From D2472 sp964275585 (GTDB lineage: Bacteria; Pseudomonadota; Gammaproteobacteria; Magnimaribacterales; D2472): a DNA stretch of 34,379 bases. This document shows, one piece after another, positions 7,236 through 16,067 of this stretch (positions within the stretch are counted from its first letter, which is position 1; each line of letters begins with the position of its first letter). The translations under genes were made by a program, and so were the position numbers. The notes below the pieces were generated by a model, which was not told where the DNA came from, ran no database searches, and saw only the letters and a list, made by a program, of their open reading frames with translations. The stretch lies in the NCBI GenBank assembly GCA_964275585.1, contig CAXYCJ010000008.1, forward strand, positions 1 through 34,379, given 5' to 3'.

Positions 7236-8329
7236 AATAATTCTTCTAGTGCTTTTAAAAACCTGCAGTTCTCTTCGTGAGTGCCAATGGTGACACGAAG
7301 AAAATTTGGCATGCCATATAGATCAATTGGTCTAACAATCACCCCGCCCTCCAATAACTTTAAAAAAATCTCTTTGCCATTAAAATTTCCTTTGAATGCT
7401 ATGAAATTTCCTACGGATGGGATGCAGTCTAGTCCAAGCCTAGAAAGCTCTTGAAAAACAAAGCGTCCTTCAGATAAATTCAGTTCTATGCTGTTTTGAA
7501 TATGCGAATTATCTTCAATTGCAGCACAAGCCATCTCTTGAGCCAGAGCATTAACATTAAAAGGCTGTCTAATCCTATTTAATATCTCTATAAGGTCAGT
7601 GCTCGCAATGCCGTAACCAACTCTAATGCTAGCAAGGCCATGAATTTTAGAAAATGTTTTAGTAACAAGTAAATTATCAAACTGTTCCAAAAGGGCTAAT
7701 GGATTTACATAATCACTTTTTTTAACATATTCAAAATATGCGCAATCTAAAACAACTAAAACAGATGAAGGAATTTTTGTTAGTAGCTGATGGACTTCCT
7801 TGTGCGAATTGTAGGTTCCGGTTGGGTTATTGGGATTTGCAATGAATATTACCCTTGTATCTTCTTGAACATGGGCTGAAAAGTCTTGAAGATGGTGACC
7901 CCAATTATGAGCTGGCACTTCAATAAGTGTTGCGCCAGAAGATTGAGTGACAATTTTATAAACTATGAATGCATGACACGAGGCAATAGCAGATGCCTTA
8001 GGATTTAAAAATGCCCTAGCTGCAAGCTCTAGGATTTCATTGGATCCATTTCCTAAAATTATATTTTCTTTTTTTACATTCTCATGCTTGGCAATTGCTA
8101 CTTTAAGCTTTGAACCATTACCATCTGGATAAAGGTGAAAGTTTTGGTGCTGACCATCAATCCTTTCTAATGCCTTGGGGGAAGCGCCAAGCGGGTTCTC
8201 ATTGCTGGCTAATTTGATGACTTCTTTGTGCCCATAATCATTCATAACTTCATCAATAGATCGACCTGGCTCGTATGGGTGCAAGTCTCTTATTCCAGGA
8301 TTAAGATTGTCCAGTAAACCCAGGCTCAC
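7232..8329 (-). CDS. hisC: Histidinol-phosphate / aromatic aminotransferase
   Basis: This is a fold-type I PLP aminotransferase of 365 residues. Family landmarks are KLASNENPLGASP near the N-terminus, YPDGNG, GNGSNEILELAARAF, IANPNNPTGT, and the PLP-lysine segment TKTFSKIHGLASIRVGYG. HisC converts imidazole-acetol phosphate to histidinol phosphate. In this gene neighbourhood (between pheA and tyrA) it probably also, or mainly, transaminates phenylpyruvate and hydroxyphenylpyruvate, which is inference from context. The start is GTG, overlapping the pheA stop as GTGA. Confidence 0.93.
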   Translation of the reverse strand: MSLGLLDNLNPGIRDLHPYEPGRSIDEVMNDYGHKEVIKLASNENPLGASPKALERIDGQHQNFHLYPDGNGSKLKVAIAKHENVKKENIILGNGSNEILELAARAFLNPKASAIASCHAFIVYKIVTQSSGATLIEVPAHNWGHHLQDFSAHVQEDTRVIFIANPNNPTGTYNSHKEVHQLLTKIPSSVLVVLDCAYFEYVKKSDYVNPLALLEQFDNLLVTKTFSKIHGLASIRVGYGIASTDLIEILNRIRQPFNVNALAQEMACAAIEDNSHIQNSIELNLSEGRFVFQELSRLGLDCIPSVGNFIAFKGNFNGKEIFLKLLEGGVIVRPIDLYGMPNFLRVTIGTHEENCRFLKALEELL

Positions 8330-9432
8330 GATTCAGAAGGGTAAGATCCCAGTATTCGAACTGATGCCCCAGTTCCTTGAAGCTCTGCAATAGTTTGTTT
8401 AAGCTTAGGATCTTTTTGATGGCCATCAATGTCTATAAAGAAATTATGGGAATTTATTGATTCTCTAGACGGTCTTGTTTCAATTCTACTAAGGTTAATT
8501 TTACGTTTTTGAAATGGCTTCAGGAGCTCAACCAGCGCTCCTGGTTTGTTGCTTGTTTGAATTAAAAATGAAGTTTTATCATGCGAAGTTCGCTTAATTT
8601 CTAAATTACCAATAATAAGAAATCTTGTTCTGTTATCTTTAAAATCTTCTATGTCCTTGTGATGATGACGAAGTTTGTATCTATTAATTGCCAAAGAGCT
8701 AACAATGCATAAAGAATGTTTATTCTCTTTAGTAAATTTTGCTGCCTCAGCAGTACTGCTAGTTAATTTTCTCTCTGCATGAGGTAAATTGGAATCTAGC
8801 CATTTGCTGCATTGCCCAAGAGCCTGAGGATGAGATGCAACAATTTTGGCATCTGCTAATTTAAACTTTTGAGCTGATGCTAACTGGTGATGAATGGAGA
8901 GATAAGTCTCTCCACATATCTGTATTTTTTCATCTGCTAAACAGTTTAAGGTTGCATTCACTACGCCTTCAGATGAATTTTCAACAGGCACAAGCCCAAA
9001 GTTAGCTATTCCTGTTCTTACTTGATGGAAAACATCTTCAATCGTTGGCCTAGGATCATCCACCGCAGAGGAGCCAAAATGTTGAATAAGTGCGGCTTCA
9101 GAGTGTGTACCTCTCGGCCCAAGATAAGCAATTCTTAGCTGCTCTTCTAAAGACAAGCAAGCTGAGATAATTTCTTTAAAGATGTATCTAATTTTCTTAT
9201 CTGAGATAAGGCCATCACTAAGTTTGGTAATATTTCTTAAAATCTCAGCCTCTCGATCAGGTCTATATAAAGAGGTATTGGTATTTATTAAACCCTTTAA
9301 TTCTCCAACTTTCTGAGCCAAAGATCCTCGTTTCTGGATCAGCTTGAGCAATTGATGATCAATGGCATCAATCTTTTCTCTAATAGGTTTTATTTTATTT
9401 TTACTCACAGTTTTATCCGTGCTTTGATTCAA
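8326..9432 (-). CDS. pheA: Bifunctional chorismate mutase / prephenate dehydratase (P-protein)
   Basis: PheA converts chorismate to prephenate and then to phenylpyruvate. An AroQ chorismate mutase domain (about 15-100; IREKIDAIDHQLLKLIQKR) precedes the dehydratase domain (IAYLGPRGTHSEAA, VPVENSSEG, and the TRFLIIG motif with its catalytic threonine). A C-terminal ACT domain follows, with GALVELL and ETRP. These correspond to the GALV and ESRP motifs that bind phenylalanine, so feedback inhibition is expected. The longest start is TTG at 9432, overlapping serC by 20 bases. A GTG at 9408-9406 (360 residues) begins just after the serC stop and fits the family N-terminus at least as well. Confidence 0.96.
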   Translation of the reverse strand: MNQSTDKTVSKNKIKPIREKIDAIDHQLLKLIQKRGSLAQKVGELKGLINTNTSLYRPDREAEILRNITKLSDGLISDKKIRYIFKEIISACLSLEEQLRIAYLGPRGTHSEAALIQHFGSSAVDDPRPTIEDVFHQVRTGIANFGLVPVENSSEGVVNATLNCLADEKIQICGETYLSIHHQLASAQKFKLADAKIVASHPQALGQCSKWLDSNLPHAERKLTSSTAEAAKFTKENKHSLCIVSSLAINRYKLRHHHKDIEDFKDNRTRFLIIGNLEIKRTSHDKTSFLIQTSNKPGALVELLKPFQKRKINLSRIETRPSRESINSHNFFIDIDGHQKDPKLKQTIAELQGTGASVRILGSYPSES

Positions 9433-10486
9433 ACTCTCTCATGAATCCAATCAAAGCATCTATAGCATCTTTTGGGGTTGCATTATATATACTTGCTCTC
9501 ATTCCACCAACAGATCTATGCCCTTTTAGGTTAAGTAAACCTGCATTCTCAGATTCTTGCAAGAATTCTGCATCTAAATCAGGTTTTTGCAAAAGAAATG
9601 GTATGTTCATAATTGATCGATTCTCATGAGAGATTGGATTAGAGTACAAATCTGATGCATCAATAAAACTATATAAGCTTTGAGCTTTGGAATGATTAAT
9701 CCTAGCCATTGATTCTAATCCACCATTCGTTTTTAGCCATGCAAAAACTTTTCCAGATATATACCATGCAAAGGTTGGAGGAGTATTAAGCATAGACTCA
9801 GAATCTGCATGTTTGGAATATTGGAGCATTAGTGGAAGTTTTGTTGAGGCGGTTTCTAAGAAATGATCTTTGATAATGCAAATAGTTAACCCAGCTGGGC
9901 CTATATTTTTTTGCGCTCCCGCATAAATCATCGAAAACTTTGAAACGTCAATCGGCTCACTGAGTATCACAGATGACATATCTGCAATGATAGGCGCTTT
10001 AATGTTAGGTGGTTGATGCAAAGCATTGCCTTCGATCGTCTCATTAGCAACATAATGGAAATATGCCGCATTGGAAGATTCATTCCAAGTATCTCTATTT
10101 GGTACATTTTGAAAATTTGATGACTCTGAACTAGCTACTGTATTAACAGTGGTAATTTGTGCAGCCTCTAAAATAGCTTTTTTTGACCAGCTTCCAGTTA
10201 GTAAATAATCTGCTGTTTTTTGAGATGCAAAATTCATTGGGATCATTGAGAACTGCAAAGTAGCTCCACCTTGAAGAAAAAGAACCTTGTAGTCATTTGG
10301 AATACTTAATAGGTCGATTAGGTCCTTTCGTGCTTGAGAGGCAATATCCATATATTCTGAAGATCGGTGGCTCATCTCCATAACTGACATTCCAGACTGT
10401 TTCCATTCAAGTAGTTCAGATTGTGCCTCTAACAAAACCTCCTCAGGGATTGCAGCTGGGCCTGCAGAAAAGTTCCATTTCCGCAT
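9413..10486 (-). CDS. serC: Phosphoserine aminotransferase
   Basis: SerC transaminates 3-phosphohydroxypyruvate to phosphoserine, and in many proteobacteria also acts in pyridoxal phosphate synthesis. The 357-residue protein begins WNFSAGPAAIPEEVL, as the family does. It contains MEMSHRS, FLQGGATLQF and the PLP-lysine region YAGAQKNIGPAGLTICI, plus GGMRASIYNA near the end. The ATG overlaps the gyrA stop by one base (TAATG). Its position directly after gyrA and before pheA is the conserved gammaproteobacterial arrangement. Confidence 0.97.
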   Translation of the reverse strand: MRKWNFSAGPAAIPEEVLLEAQSELLEWKQSGMSVMEMSHRSSEYMDIASQARKDLIDLLSIPNDYKVLFLQGGATLQFSMIPMNFASQKTADYLLTGSWSKKAILEAAQITTVNTVASSESSNFQNVPNRDTWNESSNAAYFHYVANETIEGNALHQPPNIKAPIIADMSSVILSEPIDVSKFSMIYAGAQKNIGPAGLTICIIKDHFLETASTKLPLMLQYSKHADSESMLNTPPTFAWYISGKVFAWLKTNGGLESMARINHSKAQSLYSFIDASDLYSNPISHENRSIMNIPFLLQKPDLDAEFLQESENAGLLNLKGHRSVGGMRASIYNATPKDAIDALIGFMREFESKHG

Positions 10487-13020
10487 TAATCTTCTTCTTC
10501 AGGAGGAATTCTCACGCCTTCAATTAACTTTTCACCATCTTTAGGCTTGATGACCTTAACACCTTGAGTATTCCTTCCTAAAGTTGGAATTTGGCTAATA
10601 GCGGTTCTGATTAAAGTTCCTTTATCGCTAATTAACATAATTCCATCTTCTTCATCCACAGCAACAGCCGAAACCATTTGCCCATTTCTCTCGCTAGTTT
10701 TTAAAGCTATCACTCCTTGGCCCCCGCGATTGTATGAAGGAAAATCCTCAAGCTTTGTTCTCTTGCCATAACCATTCTCAGATAAGCAGAGAATTGTTTT
10801 ACTTGAATCGCCAATCATCAAAGAAATTACTTTCATATCTTCCTTGAGAGTAATGCCTTTAACACCTCTGGCAGTCCTGCCCATTGGGCGAACTTTTGAT
10901 TCATGAAATCGGATTAATTTTCCTGAGTATGAAGAGAGTAAAATATCATTATCTCCATCAGTAATAACTGTGCCAACTAACTTATCATCATCGTCCAAAC
11001 GGATTGCTTTAATACCAGATTTATATTTCTTATGAAAAAGATTTAAATTAGTTTTCTTAACTATGCCATTTCGGGTAGCCATAAAGATATATTTATTCTC
11101 TGAAAATTCCTCTACTGGAAGAATTTGCGTGACTGTTTCATCATCATCAAGTTTGAGCATGTTTACAAGCGGTCTGCCTTTAGATGTTCTGCTAGCAACC
11201 GGAACCTCGTATACCTTGAGCCAAAATACTTTTCCTTTGGTAGTAAAACAAAGTAACTGACTGTGAGAACTTAAAACATATAAGTTTTGAATTAAATCCT
11301 CTTCTTTAACTTTTGCCCCTGCTTTGCCTACTCCGCCTCTTCGCTGTTCTCGATACTCATCTAAAGGCTGAGTTTTTGCATATCCACTTCTGGAGAGAGT
11401 TAATACTCTTGTTTCTTCTGGGATCAAATCTTCATTTGAAATATCATGGCGTGTATCATTGATATTGGTTTTTCTCTCATCCCCAAAATTGTCTCTTACC
11501 TCAATCAACTCATTTTTGATGAGAGTTAATAGAGTGTCTTTGTCATCTAAGATTTTTTGCAATTCTAAGATCACTGCAAGAATTTCATTAAATTCTGATG
11601 AGAGATTGTCTTGCTCTAGACCGGTTAACCTACCAAGTCTTAGTTCAAGAATTGATTTAGCTTGGTCTGGAGATAACTTATAATTTTTACCTTTAATTCC
11701 GTATTCGCTAGCAAGACCTTTGGGGCGACATGCATCCTTGCCAGCCTTTTTAAGAATTGCTTCAATGGGACCAGCCTTCCATGATTTTTTACAAAGTTCT
11801 ACTGCTGCAATCTTGGTGTCTTTTGATTTCTTAATAATCGTAATGATTGTGTCAATGTTTGCAATTGCTACCATCAACCCTTCAACAATATGACCTCTTT
11901 CTTTAGCTTTGCGTAAATCGAATTTGGTTCGCCTTGTAACAACATCTCGACGATGTTTAATAAACTCTTCTAAAATCTCTTTAATATTCAAAACACGAGG
12001 CTGGCCATCAACTAAGACTGTCATGTTGATTCCAAAAGAAGATTCTAATTGTGATTGTGCGAAAAGATTATTTTCTAAAACATCTACCGACTCCCCCCGT
12101 TTTACTTCAATCACTACCCTTAGTCCATCTTTATCAGATTCATCTCTTATTTCACTAATCCCATCAATCTTCTTCTCTTTAACCATCTCAGCAATTCTTT
12201 CAAGCATCCTAGCTTTATTCACCATGTAAGGTACTTCATTGATAATTAAAGAGCTCTTTCCAGACTTATCTACTTCAACAGATGTTTTTGCTCTTACATG
12301 AACAATTCCTCGACCTGTCTTGTAGCCTTGATAAATCCCAGCGCGGCCATCTATCGTTCCCCCTGTAGGAAAATCTGGTCCAGTGATAATTTGGATAATG
12401 TCATCGATGCTTGCTTTCGGATTATCTAGAAGTAATAAACATGCATTAAGCACCTCAGTTAAATTATGCGGAGGAACGTTAGTTGCCATTCCTACTGCGA
12501 TGCCTGAAGACCCATTAACCAAAAGTGCAGGTATTCTGGTCGGCATAACATCTGGGATTTGCTCAGTGCCATCATAATTTGGTGAAAAACTAACTGTATC
12601 TTTATCCAAATCATTAAGAATCATGTCAGTAATCTTTGCCATTCTAACTTCTGTATATCTCATCGCTGCTGGCGAGTCGCCATCGATGGAACCAAAGTTG
12701 CCCTGACCCTCAACCAATGTATATCTCATAGAGAAATCTTGGGCCATTCTGACCATGGCTTCATACACAGCAGAATCTCCATGTGGATGGTATTTTCCAA
12801 TCACATCACCAACAACTCTTGCAGATTTTTTGTAAGGCTGTTTGTATGTATTTCTGAGGACATGTTGAGCAAAAAGAATTCTTCTATGTACGGGCTTTAA
12901 ACCATCTCTAACGTCTGGCAATGCCCTGCCATGAATAACGCTCATAGCATAGGAAAGATAAGATGTTTTTAGCTCATCTTCAATATTAATTGGTAGGATT
13001 TCTTTAGCAAAATCAGTCAT
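10486..13020 (-). CDS. gyrA: DNA gyrase subunit A
   Basis: GyrA is the DNA-cleaving and rejoining subunit of gyrase, which introduces negative supercoils. The 844 residues compare with 875 in E. coli. The N-terminal winged-helix/tower region contains GRALPDVRDGLKPVHRRILF, the quinolone-pocket segment HPHGDSAVYEAM, and the catalytic tyrosine Tyr122 in AAMRYTEVRM. The C-terminal pinwheel holds the GyrA box as QRRGGVG (consensus QRRGGKG), which separates it from topoisomerase IV ParC. Ser83 is kept and position 87 is Glu instead of the E. coli Asp. AGG lies 8 bases before the ATG. It heads the eight-gene run down to rpsA. Confidence 0.98.
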   Translation of the reverse strand: MTDFAKEILPINIEDELKTSYLSYAMSVIHGRALPDVRDGLKPVHRRILFAQHVLRNTYKQPYKKSARVVGDVIGKYHPHGDSAVYEAMVRMAQDFSMRYTLVEGQGNFGSIDGDSPAAMRYTEVRMAKITDMILNDLDKDTVSFSPNYDGTEQIPDVMPTRIPALLVNGSSGIAVGMATNVPPHNLTEVLNACLLLLDNPKASIDDIIQIITGPDFPTGGTIDGRAGIYQGYKTGRGIVHVRAKTSVEVDKSGKSSLIINEVPYMVNKARMLERIAEMVKEKKIDGISEIRDESDKDGLRVVIEVKRGESVDVLENNLFAQSQLESSFGINMTVLVDGQPRVLNIKEILEEFIKHRRDVVTRRTKFDLRKAKERGHIVEGLMVAIANIDTIITIIKKSKDTKIAAVELCKKSWKAGPIEAILKKAGKDACRPKGLASEYGIKGKNYKLSPDQAKSILELRLGRLTGLEQDNLSSEFNEILAVILELQKILDDKDTLLTLIKNELIEVRDNFGDERKTNINDTRHDISNEDLIPEETRVLTLSRSGYAKTQPLDEYREQRRGGVGKAGAKVKEEDLIQNLYVLSSHSQLLCFTTKGKVFWLKVYEVPVASRTSKGRPLVNMLKLDDDETVTQILPVEEFSENKYIFMATRNGIVKKTNLNLFHKKYKSGIKAIRLDDDDKLVGTVITDGDNDILLSSYSGKLIRFHESKVRPMGRTARGVKGITLKEDMKVISLMIGDSSKTILCLSENGYGKRTKLEDFPSYNRGGQGVIALKTSERNGQMVSAVAVDEEDGIMLISDKGTLIRTAISQIPTLGRNTQGVKVIKPKDGEKLIEGVRIPPEEED

Positions 13021-13053
13021 TTTTTTGGCCTAAAAGGATTATTTTTTAAGTAC

Positions 13054-13065
13054 AGGAAATTTCCT
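13054..13065. promoter_or_regulatory. Palindrome in the gyrA upstream region
   Basis: AGGAAATTTCCT is a perfect 12-base palindrome. With partly matching flanks (TTAA on both sides) it becomes an imperfect 27-base inverted repeat. It lies in the 82-base gap between the pntB stop and the gyrA start, the only upstream region of the long gyrA-to-rpsA run. It could be an operator, or a supercoiling-sensitive or protein-binding site. No clear -10/-35 pair is visible in the gap, so its role is speculative. Confidence 0.3.
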
Positions 13066-13102
13066 TATTTAAGGCTAAATTTTACCATACTTAAGGGTGA
13101 TT

Positions 13103-14503
13103 TTAGTCTTTAAATTCAGAGACAATTTGACCAATTGATTCTTTTGCATCACCAAATAACATCCTTGTATTTTCTTTAAAAAACAATGGATTTTGGACCC
13201 CTGCAAACCCAGATGACATTGATCTTTTGAGAACAAAAACGGTTTTGGCATGATGCACTTCGATAATAGGCATCCCGTAGATAGGGCTTCCTTCTTCTTC
13301 TGTTGCAGACGGATTGACGACATCATTTGCACCAATAACAATTGCCACATCAACAGAATCCATTGAAGGGTTGACATCATCGGGCTCTGCCAATAAATCA
13401 TAAGAGACATTAGCTTCTGCAAGCAAAACATTCATATGCCCTGGCATACGCCCTGCAACAGGATGGATCCCATATTTGACCTCAGTACCATTTTCTTCTA
13501 ATAATTCACCCATCTCTCTCACAACATGTTGAGCCTGAGCAACTGCCATTCCATAACCAGGAACAACAAGGACAGAGGATGCATTTTCTAGAATTAAATA
13601 TGCGTCATCTGCGGTAATCGGGTTAACTTCTCCTTGTTTCTCTGATGAAGAGAATTTTGAGGCAGATGCATATCCAACAAAAAGAATATTGCCAATAGTT
13701 CTATTCATCGCCTTCGCCATGATAACGGTAAGAATTAAACCGCTAGCGCCAACTAAAGAGCCAGCCACGATGAGAACATTGTTAAGAAGTAAAAGCCCAG
13801 CAAATGCAGCTGCAACTCCTGACAAGGAATTTAAAAGAGATATGACAACAGGCATGTCACCACCTCCAATAGGCATAACAAAACCTACTCCAGCTATTAA
13901 AGTTAGTCCTAAGAAAATTAAAAAGTATGAAGGAATGCTTGGCATAAATTGAGATAGAGATGGCTCAAAAATTACATAAATAAGTGCCGGCATACTTAGA
14001 TAAAAAAAGGAGATAAAAATATTTGTAATCCAAGACCCCTTTCCTAATTTCAATCTTTCGGATAATTTTCCATAAGCAATCAAAGATCCAGAAAATGTTA
14101 TACCACCTATGTAAACGGTCAGCATAATCAGAACATGCTGGAATATATTATTATCCACATCATTGAAATCATTGAATGAAGACCAAGCTATTAGAAATGT
14201 TGCCAGACCCCCAAAACCATTAAACAAAGCAACCATCTCTGGAATTGCGGTCATTTTAACTTTTAAAGCAATTAGGGATCCGATTAAGCCTCCAAGCAAA
14301 ATACCAGCAAAAATAATTTTAAGATCTATTTCGAGGTTAAGACAGGTGATCGTAACTGCAGAAAACATTGCTAAAGCAGATAAATAATTACCTTTAACAG
14401 CTGTTGCTTCTTTTCCAAGCATCTTAATGCCCAGAATAAAAAGAACAGATGAGCCGATATAAACAAGATTTTGTAAAGTAGCTAGATTATTTAAAAATTC
14501 CAT
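13103..14503 (-). CDS. pntB: NAD(P) transhydrogenase subunit beta
   Basis: PntB is the membrane and NADP-binding subunit of the proton-translocating transhydrogenase, which uses the proton gradient to make NADPH from NADH. The 466 residues start with a run of hydrophobic helices (about 1-260; domain II). The C-terminal soluble domain III follows, with VVPGYGMAVAQAQHVVREM, HPVAGRMPGHMNVLLAEA, VIGANDVVNPSA, GMPIIEVHHAKTVFVLKRSM and NPLFF, the NADP-site signatures. It follows pntAB by 4 bases. The length matches E. coli PntB (462). Confidence 0.97.
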   Translation of the reverse strand: MEFLNNLATLQNLVYIGSSVLFILGIKMLGKEATAVKGNYLSALAMFSAVTITCLNLEIDLKIIFAGILLGGLIGSLIALKVKMTAIPEMVALFNGFGGLATFLIAWSSFNDFNDVDNNIFQHVLIMLTVYIGGITFSGSLIAYGKLSERLKLGKGSWITNIFISFFYLSMPALIYVIFEPSLSQFMPSIPSYFLIFLGLTLIAGVGFVMPIGGGDMPVVISLLNSLSGVAAAFAGLLLLNNVLIVAGSLVGASGLILTVIMAKAMNRTIGNILFVGYASASKFSSSEKQGEVNPITADDAYLILENASSVLVVPGYGMAVAQAQHVVREMGELLEENGTEVKYGIHPVAGRMPGHMNVLLAEANVSYDLLAEPDDVNPSMDSVDVAIVIGANDVVNPSATEEEGSPIYGMPIIEVHHAKTVFVLKRSMSSGFAGVQNPLFFKENTRMLFGDAKESIGQIVSEFKD

Positions 14504-14507
14504 TTAA

Positions 14508-14780
14508 TTATTTCTTTTTAAACATGCTAAGCATCCTATTGGTTACCAAGTAGCCACCAAAAACATTTATAGATGCAAATAAGATGGCCACAAACGCTAA
14601 AATACTCTGGTTTTGCCCATCTGCAGAAAGCATTAAAGCTCCAACAAGTGCAATGCCTGAAATTGCATTTGCACCAGACATTAAAGGTGTGTGAAGGGTG
14701 CTTGGCACTTTTGCAATTAACTCTAGTCCAAGAAAAATTGAGAGAAGTAACACAAATCCTAATAAAATATAAATCTCCAT
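14508..14780 (-). CDS. pntAB: NAD(P) transhydrogenase subunit alpha, membrane part
   Basis: This 90-residue protein is the small membrane portion of the alpha subunit (domain II). It has about three hydrophobic helices (5-22, 36-53, 60-82) and the conserved segment STLHTPLMSGANAISGI. In E. coli the same piece is the C-terminal part of a single PntA. Here the subunit is split into pntAA and pntAB, as in many proteobacteria. Its ATG overlaps the pntAA stop as TAATG. Confidence 0.96.
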   Translation of the reverse strand: MEIYILLGFVLLLSIFLGLELIAKVPSTLHTPLMSGANAISGIALVGALMLSADGQNQSILAFVAILFASINVFGGYLVTNRMLSMFKKK

Positions 14781-15901
14781 TACACAAACCTCTCGTTTAG
14801 TATCTCGCCGTTATGGATTAAAACACTGCTTTTAATTACCTCGTCTTCAAAATCAAAATCAATAGCATTTAATTCTTTATTATAAAAATCTGTAATCCAG
14901 TTAATAATATTATTTGATAAGGCAAAAGAAGCATGATTGGAAACTCTTGAGGATAGATTGGACACACCAACAACTTTGACCCCATTAATTTCTACAACTT
15001 TATCTACCATTGACCCTTCCACGTTTCCTCCCGTCTCAACAGCCATATCAAGAATGACGCTTCCTGGTTTCATTTTTGTGATTGTCACTTCATCAATAAT
15101 TTTTGGTGCAGGTCGTCCAAAAATTTGAGCAGTTGTAATAACAATATCGGATCTCTCGCAAACCAGGCTTTGTAGTTCTTTTTGTTTTGTCATTTGCTCA
15201 TCAGTTAATTCTTTTGCATAACCTTGATCTGTTTGACCCGTTTCGCCTAAATCTATTTTTACAAATTTAGCTCCCAAAGATTTAACTTGCTCTTCAACTA
15301 CATCTCTTGTATCAAAAGCTTCAACCCTAGCACCCAACCTTTTAGCGGTAGCAATAGCTTGCAGCCCGGCAACGCCGACACCTATAACAAATACTCTTGC
15401 TGGTTTAAGTGTTCCAGCGGCTGTCATCATCATTGGCAGCGCTGAATTTAAATGTTGAGAAGCCTCTAGCACCGCTGCGTAACCAGCAAGATTAGCCTGA
15501 GAACTTAAGACATCCATTTTTTGAGCCCTTGTAATCCTAGGGATAAATTCCATGCTAATAGCATTTAATTTAGCTTCTGCTAAAGCCCTCAGTTCATCTG
15601 TCGAATAGAATGGGTCTAGCATTCCAATAATTGAAGTGCCAGATTGAATGGTGCCAACCTCAGACAAATTTAGGGGCGATGCTGTAATAATTAAATTACC
15701 TTTGGCAAGACAACTCTCTCTAGATGCAGAAGTCAGTCCAAGGTTAATAAAATCTTGGTCAGACGCATTTATACCCTCGCCGATACCTGCTTCAAAAATC
15801 AGAGAAACACCATCCAGCTCAACTAATTTACTAATTGTTTCTGGATGAATTACAGAACGTAAATCTGTAGCATCGGGAGATTTTAATGCTGAGATAATCA
15901 T
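14780..15901 (-). CDS. pntAA: NAD(P) transhydrogenase subunit alpha, NAD-binding part
   Basis: This 373-residue soluble subunit (domain I) binds NAD(H) and passes hydride to the NADP domain of PntB. It contains the Rossmann fold VFVIGVGVAGLQAIATAKRL, then AFDTRDVVEEQVKSLGAKF, the GYAKELTDEQ region and DIVITTAQIFGRPAP. These are typical of PntA and of alanine dehydrogenase relatives; the following pntAB and pntB settle the assignment. The N-terminus is slightly diverged from the usual IGIPKE-type start (MIISALKSPDATDLRSVIHP), but the rest aligns with the family. No clear Shine-Dalgarno precedes the ATG. Confidence 0.96.
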   Translation of the reverse strand: MIISALKSPDATDLRSVIHPETISKLVELDGVSLIFEAGIGEGINASDQDFINLGLTSASRESCLAKGNLIITASPLNLSEVGTIQSGTSIIGMLDPFYSTDELRALAEAKLNAISMEFIPRITRAQKMDVLSSQANLAGYAAVLEASQHLNSALPMMMTAAGTLKPARVFVIGVGVAGLQAIATAKRLGARVEAFDTRDVVEEQVKSLGAKFVKIDLGETGQTDQGYAKELTDEQMTKQKELQSLVCERSDIVITTAQIFGRPAPKIIDEVTITKMKPGSVILDMAVETGGNVEGSMVDKVVEINGVKVVGVSNLSSRVSNHASFALSNNIINWITDFYNKELNAIDFDFEDEVIKSSVLIHNGEILNERFV

Positions 15902-15934
15902 AAAATTTTTTGTGTGCCCAATTCTTTGTAGTTC

Positions 15935-15963
15935 ATTGCAGTTGATTTAAGTAAGAATGTCAA
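15935..15963 (-). promoter_or_regulatory. Candidate sigma-70 promoter for pntAA-pntAB-pntB
   Basis: On the minus strand a perfect -35 box TTGACA (15963-15958) is followed, after exactly 17 bases, by TGCAAT (15940-15935), which matches the -10 consensus at four of six positions. It lies about 35 bases before the pntAA start in a 166-base intergenic gap that holds nothing else recognisable as a gene. This is a match by eye only. Confidence 0.5.
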
Positions 15964-16032
15964 CAATTTCTAAAAAACCAATATTTATAGTATTTATCAA
16001 GGTATTAAAATGTAGTTAGGTTACAAAATTAG

Positions 16033-16056
16033 AAAAAACAAGCATAGATCTTCTGC
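16033..16056 (-). terminator. Weak candidate terminator after the short-chain dehydrogenase gene
   Basis: On the minus strand AGCA and TGCT, separated by 9 bases, can form a short stem, followed by TG and six T residues. It lies just after the stop of the dehydrogenase gene at 16068 and before the pnt promoter. The 4-base-pair stem is too weak to be convincing. Confidence 0.3.
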
Positions 16057-16067
16057 TAATTTATATG

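Noticed and set aside
11909..12229. 106-residue open frame on the plus strand inside gyrA
   Set aside because: It is antisense to well-conserved gyrA coding sequence, has a serine/leucine-rich shadow composition, and shows no family resemblance or ribosome binding site.
13054..13065. Intrinsic terminator for pntB
   Set aside because: The palindrome leaves only a 4-base-pair stem once a loop is allowed, and no T run follows directly on the minus strand.
13075..13431. 118-residue frame overlapping the end of pntB on the same strand
   Set aside because: It is an alternate frame of conserved NADP-domain sequence; the pntB frame matches the family through to its stop codon.
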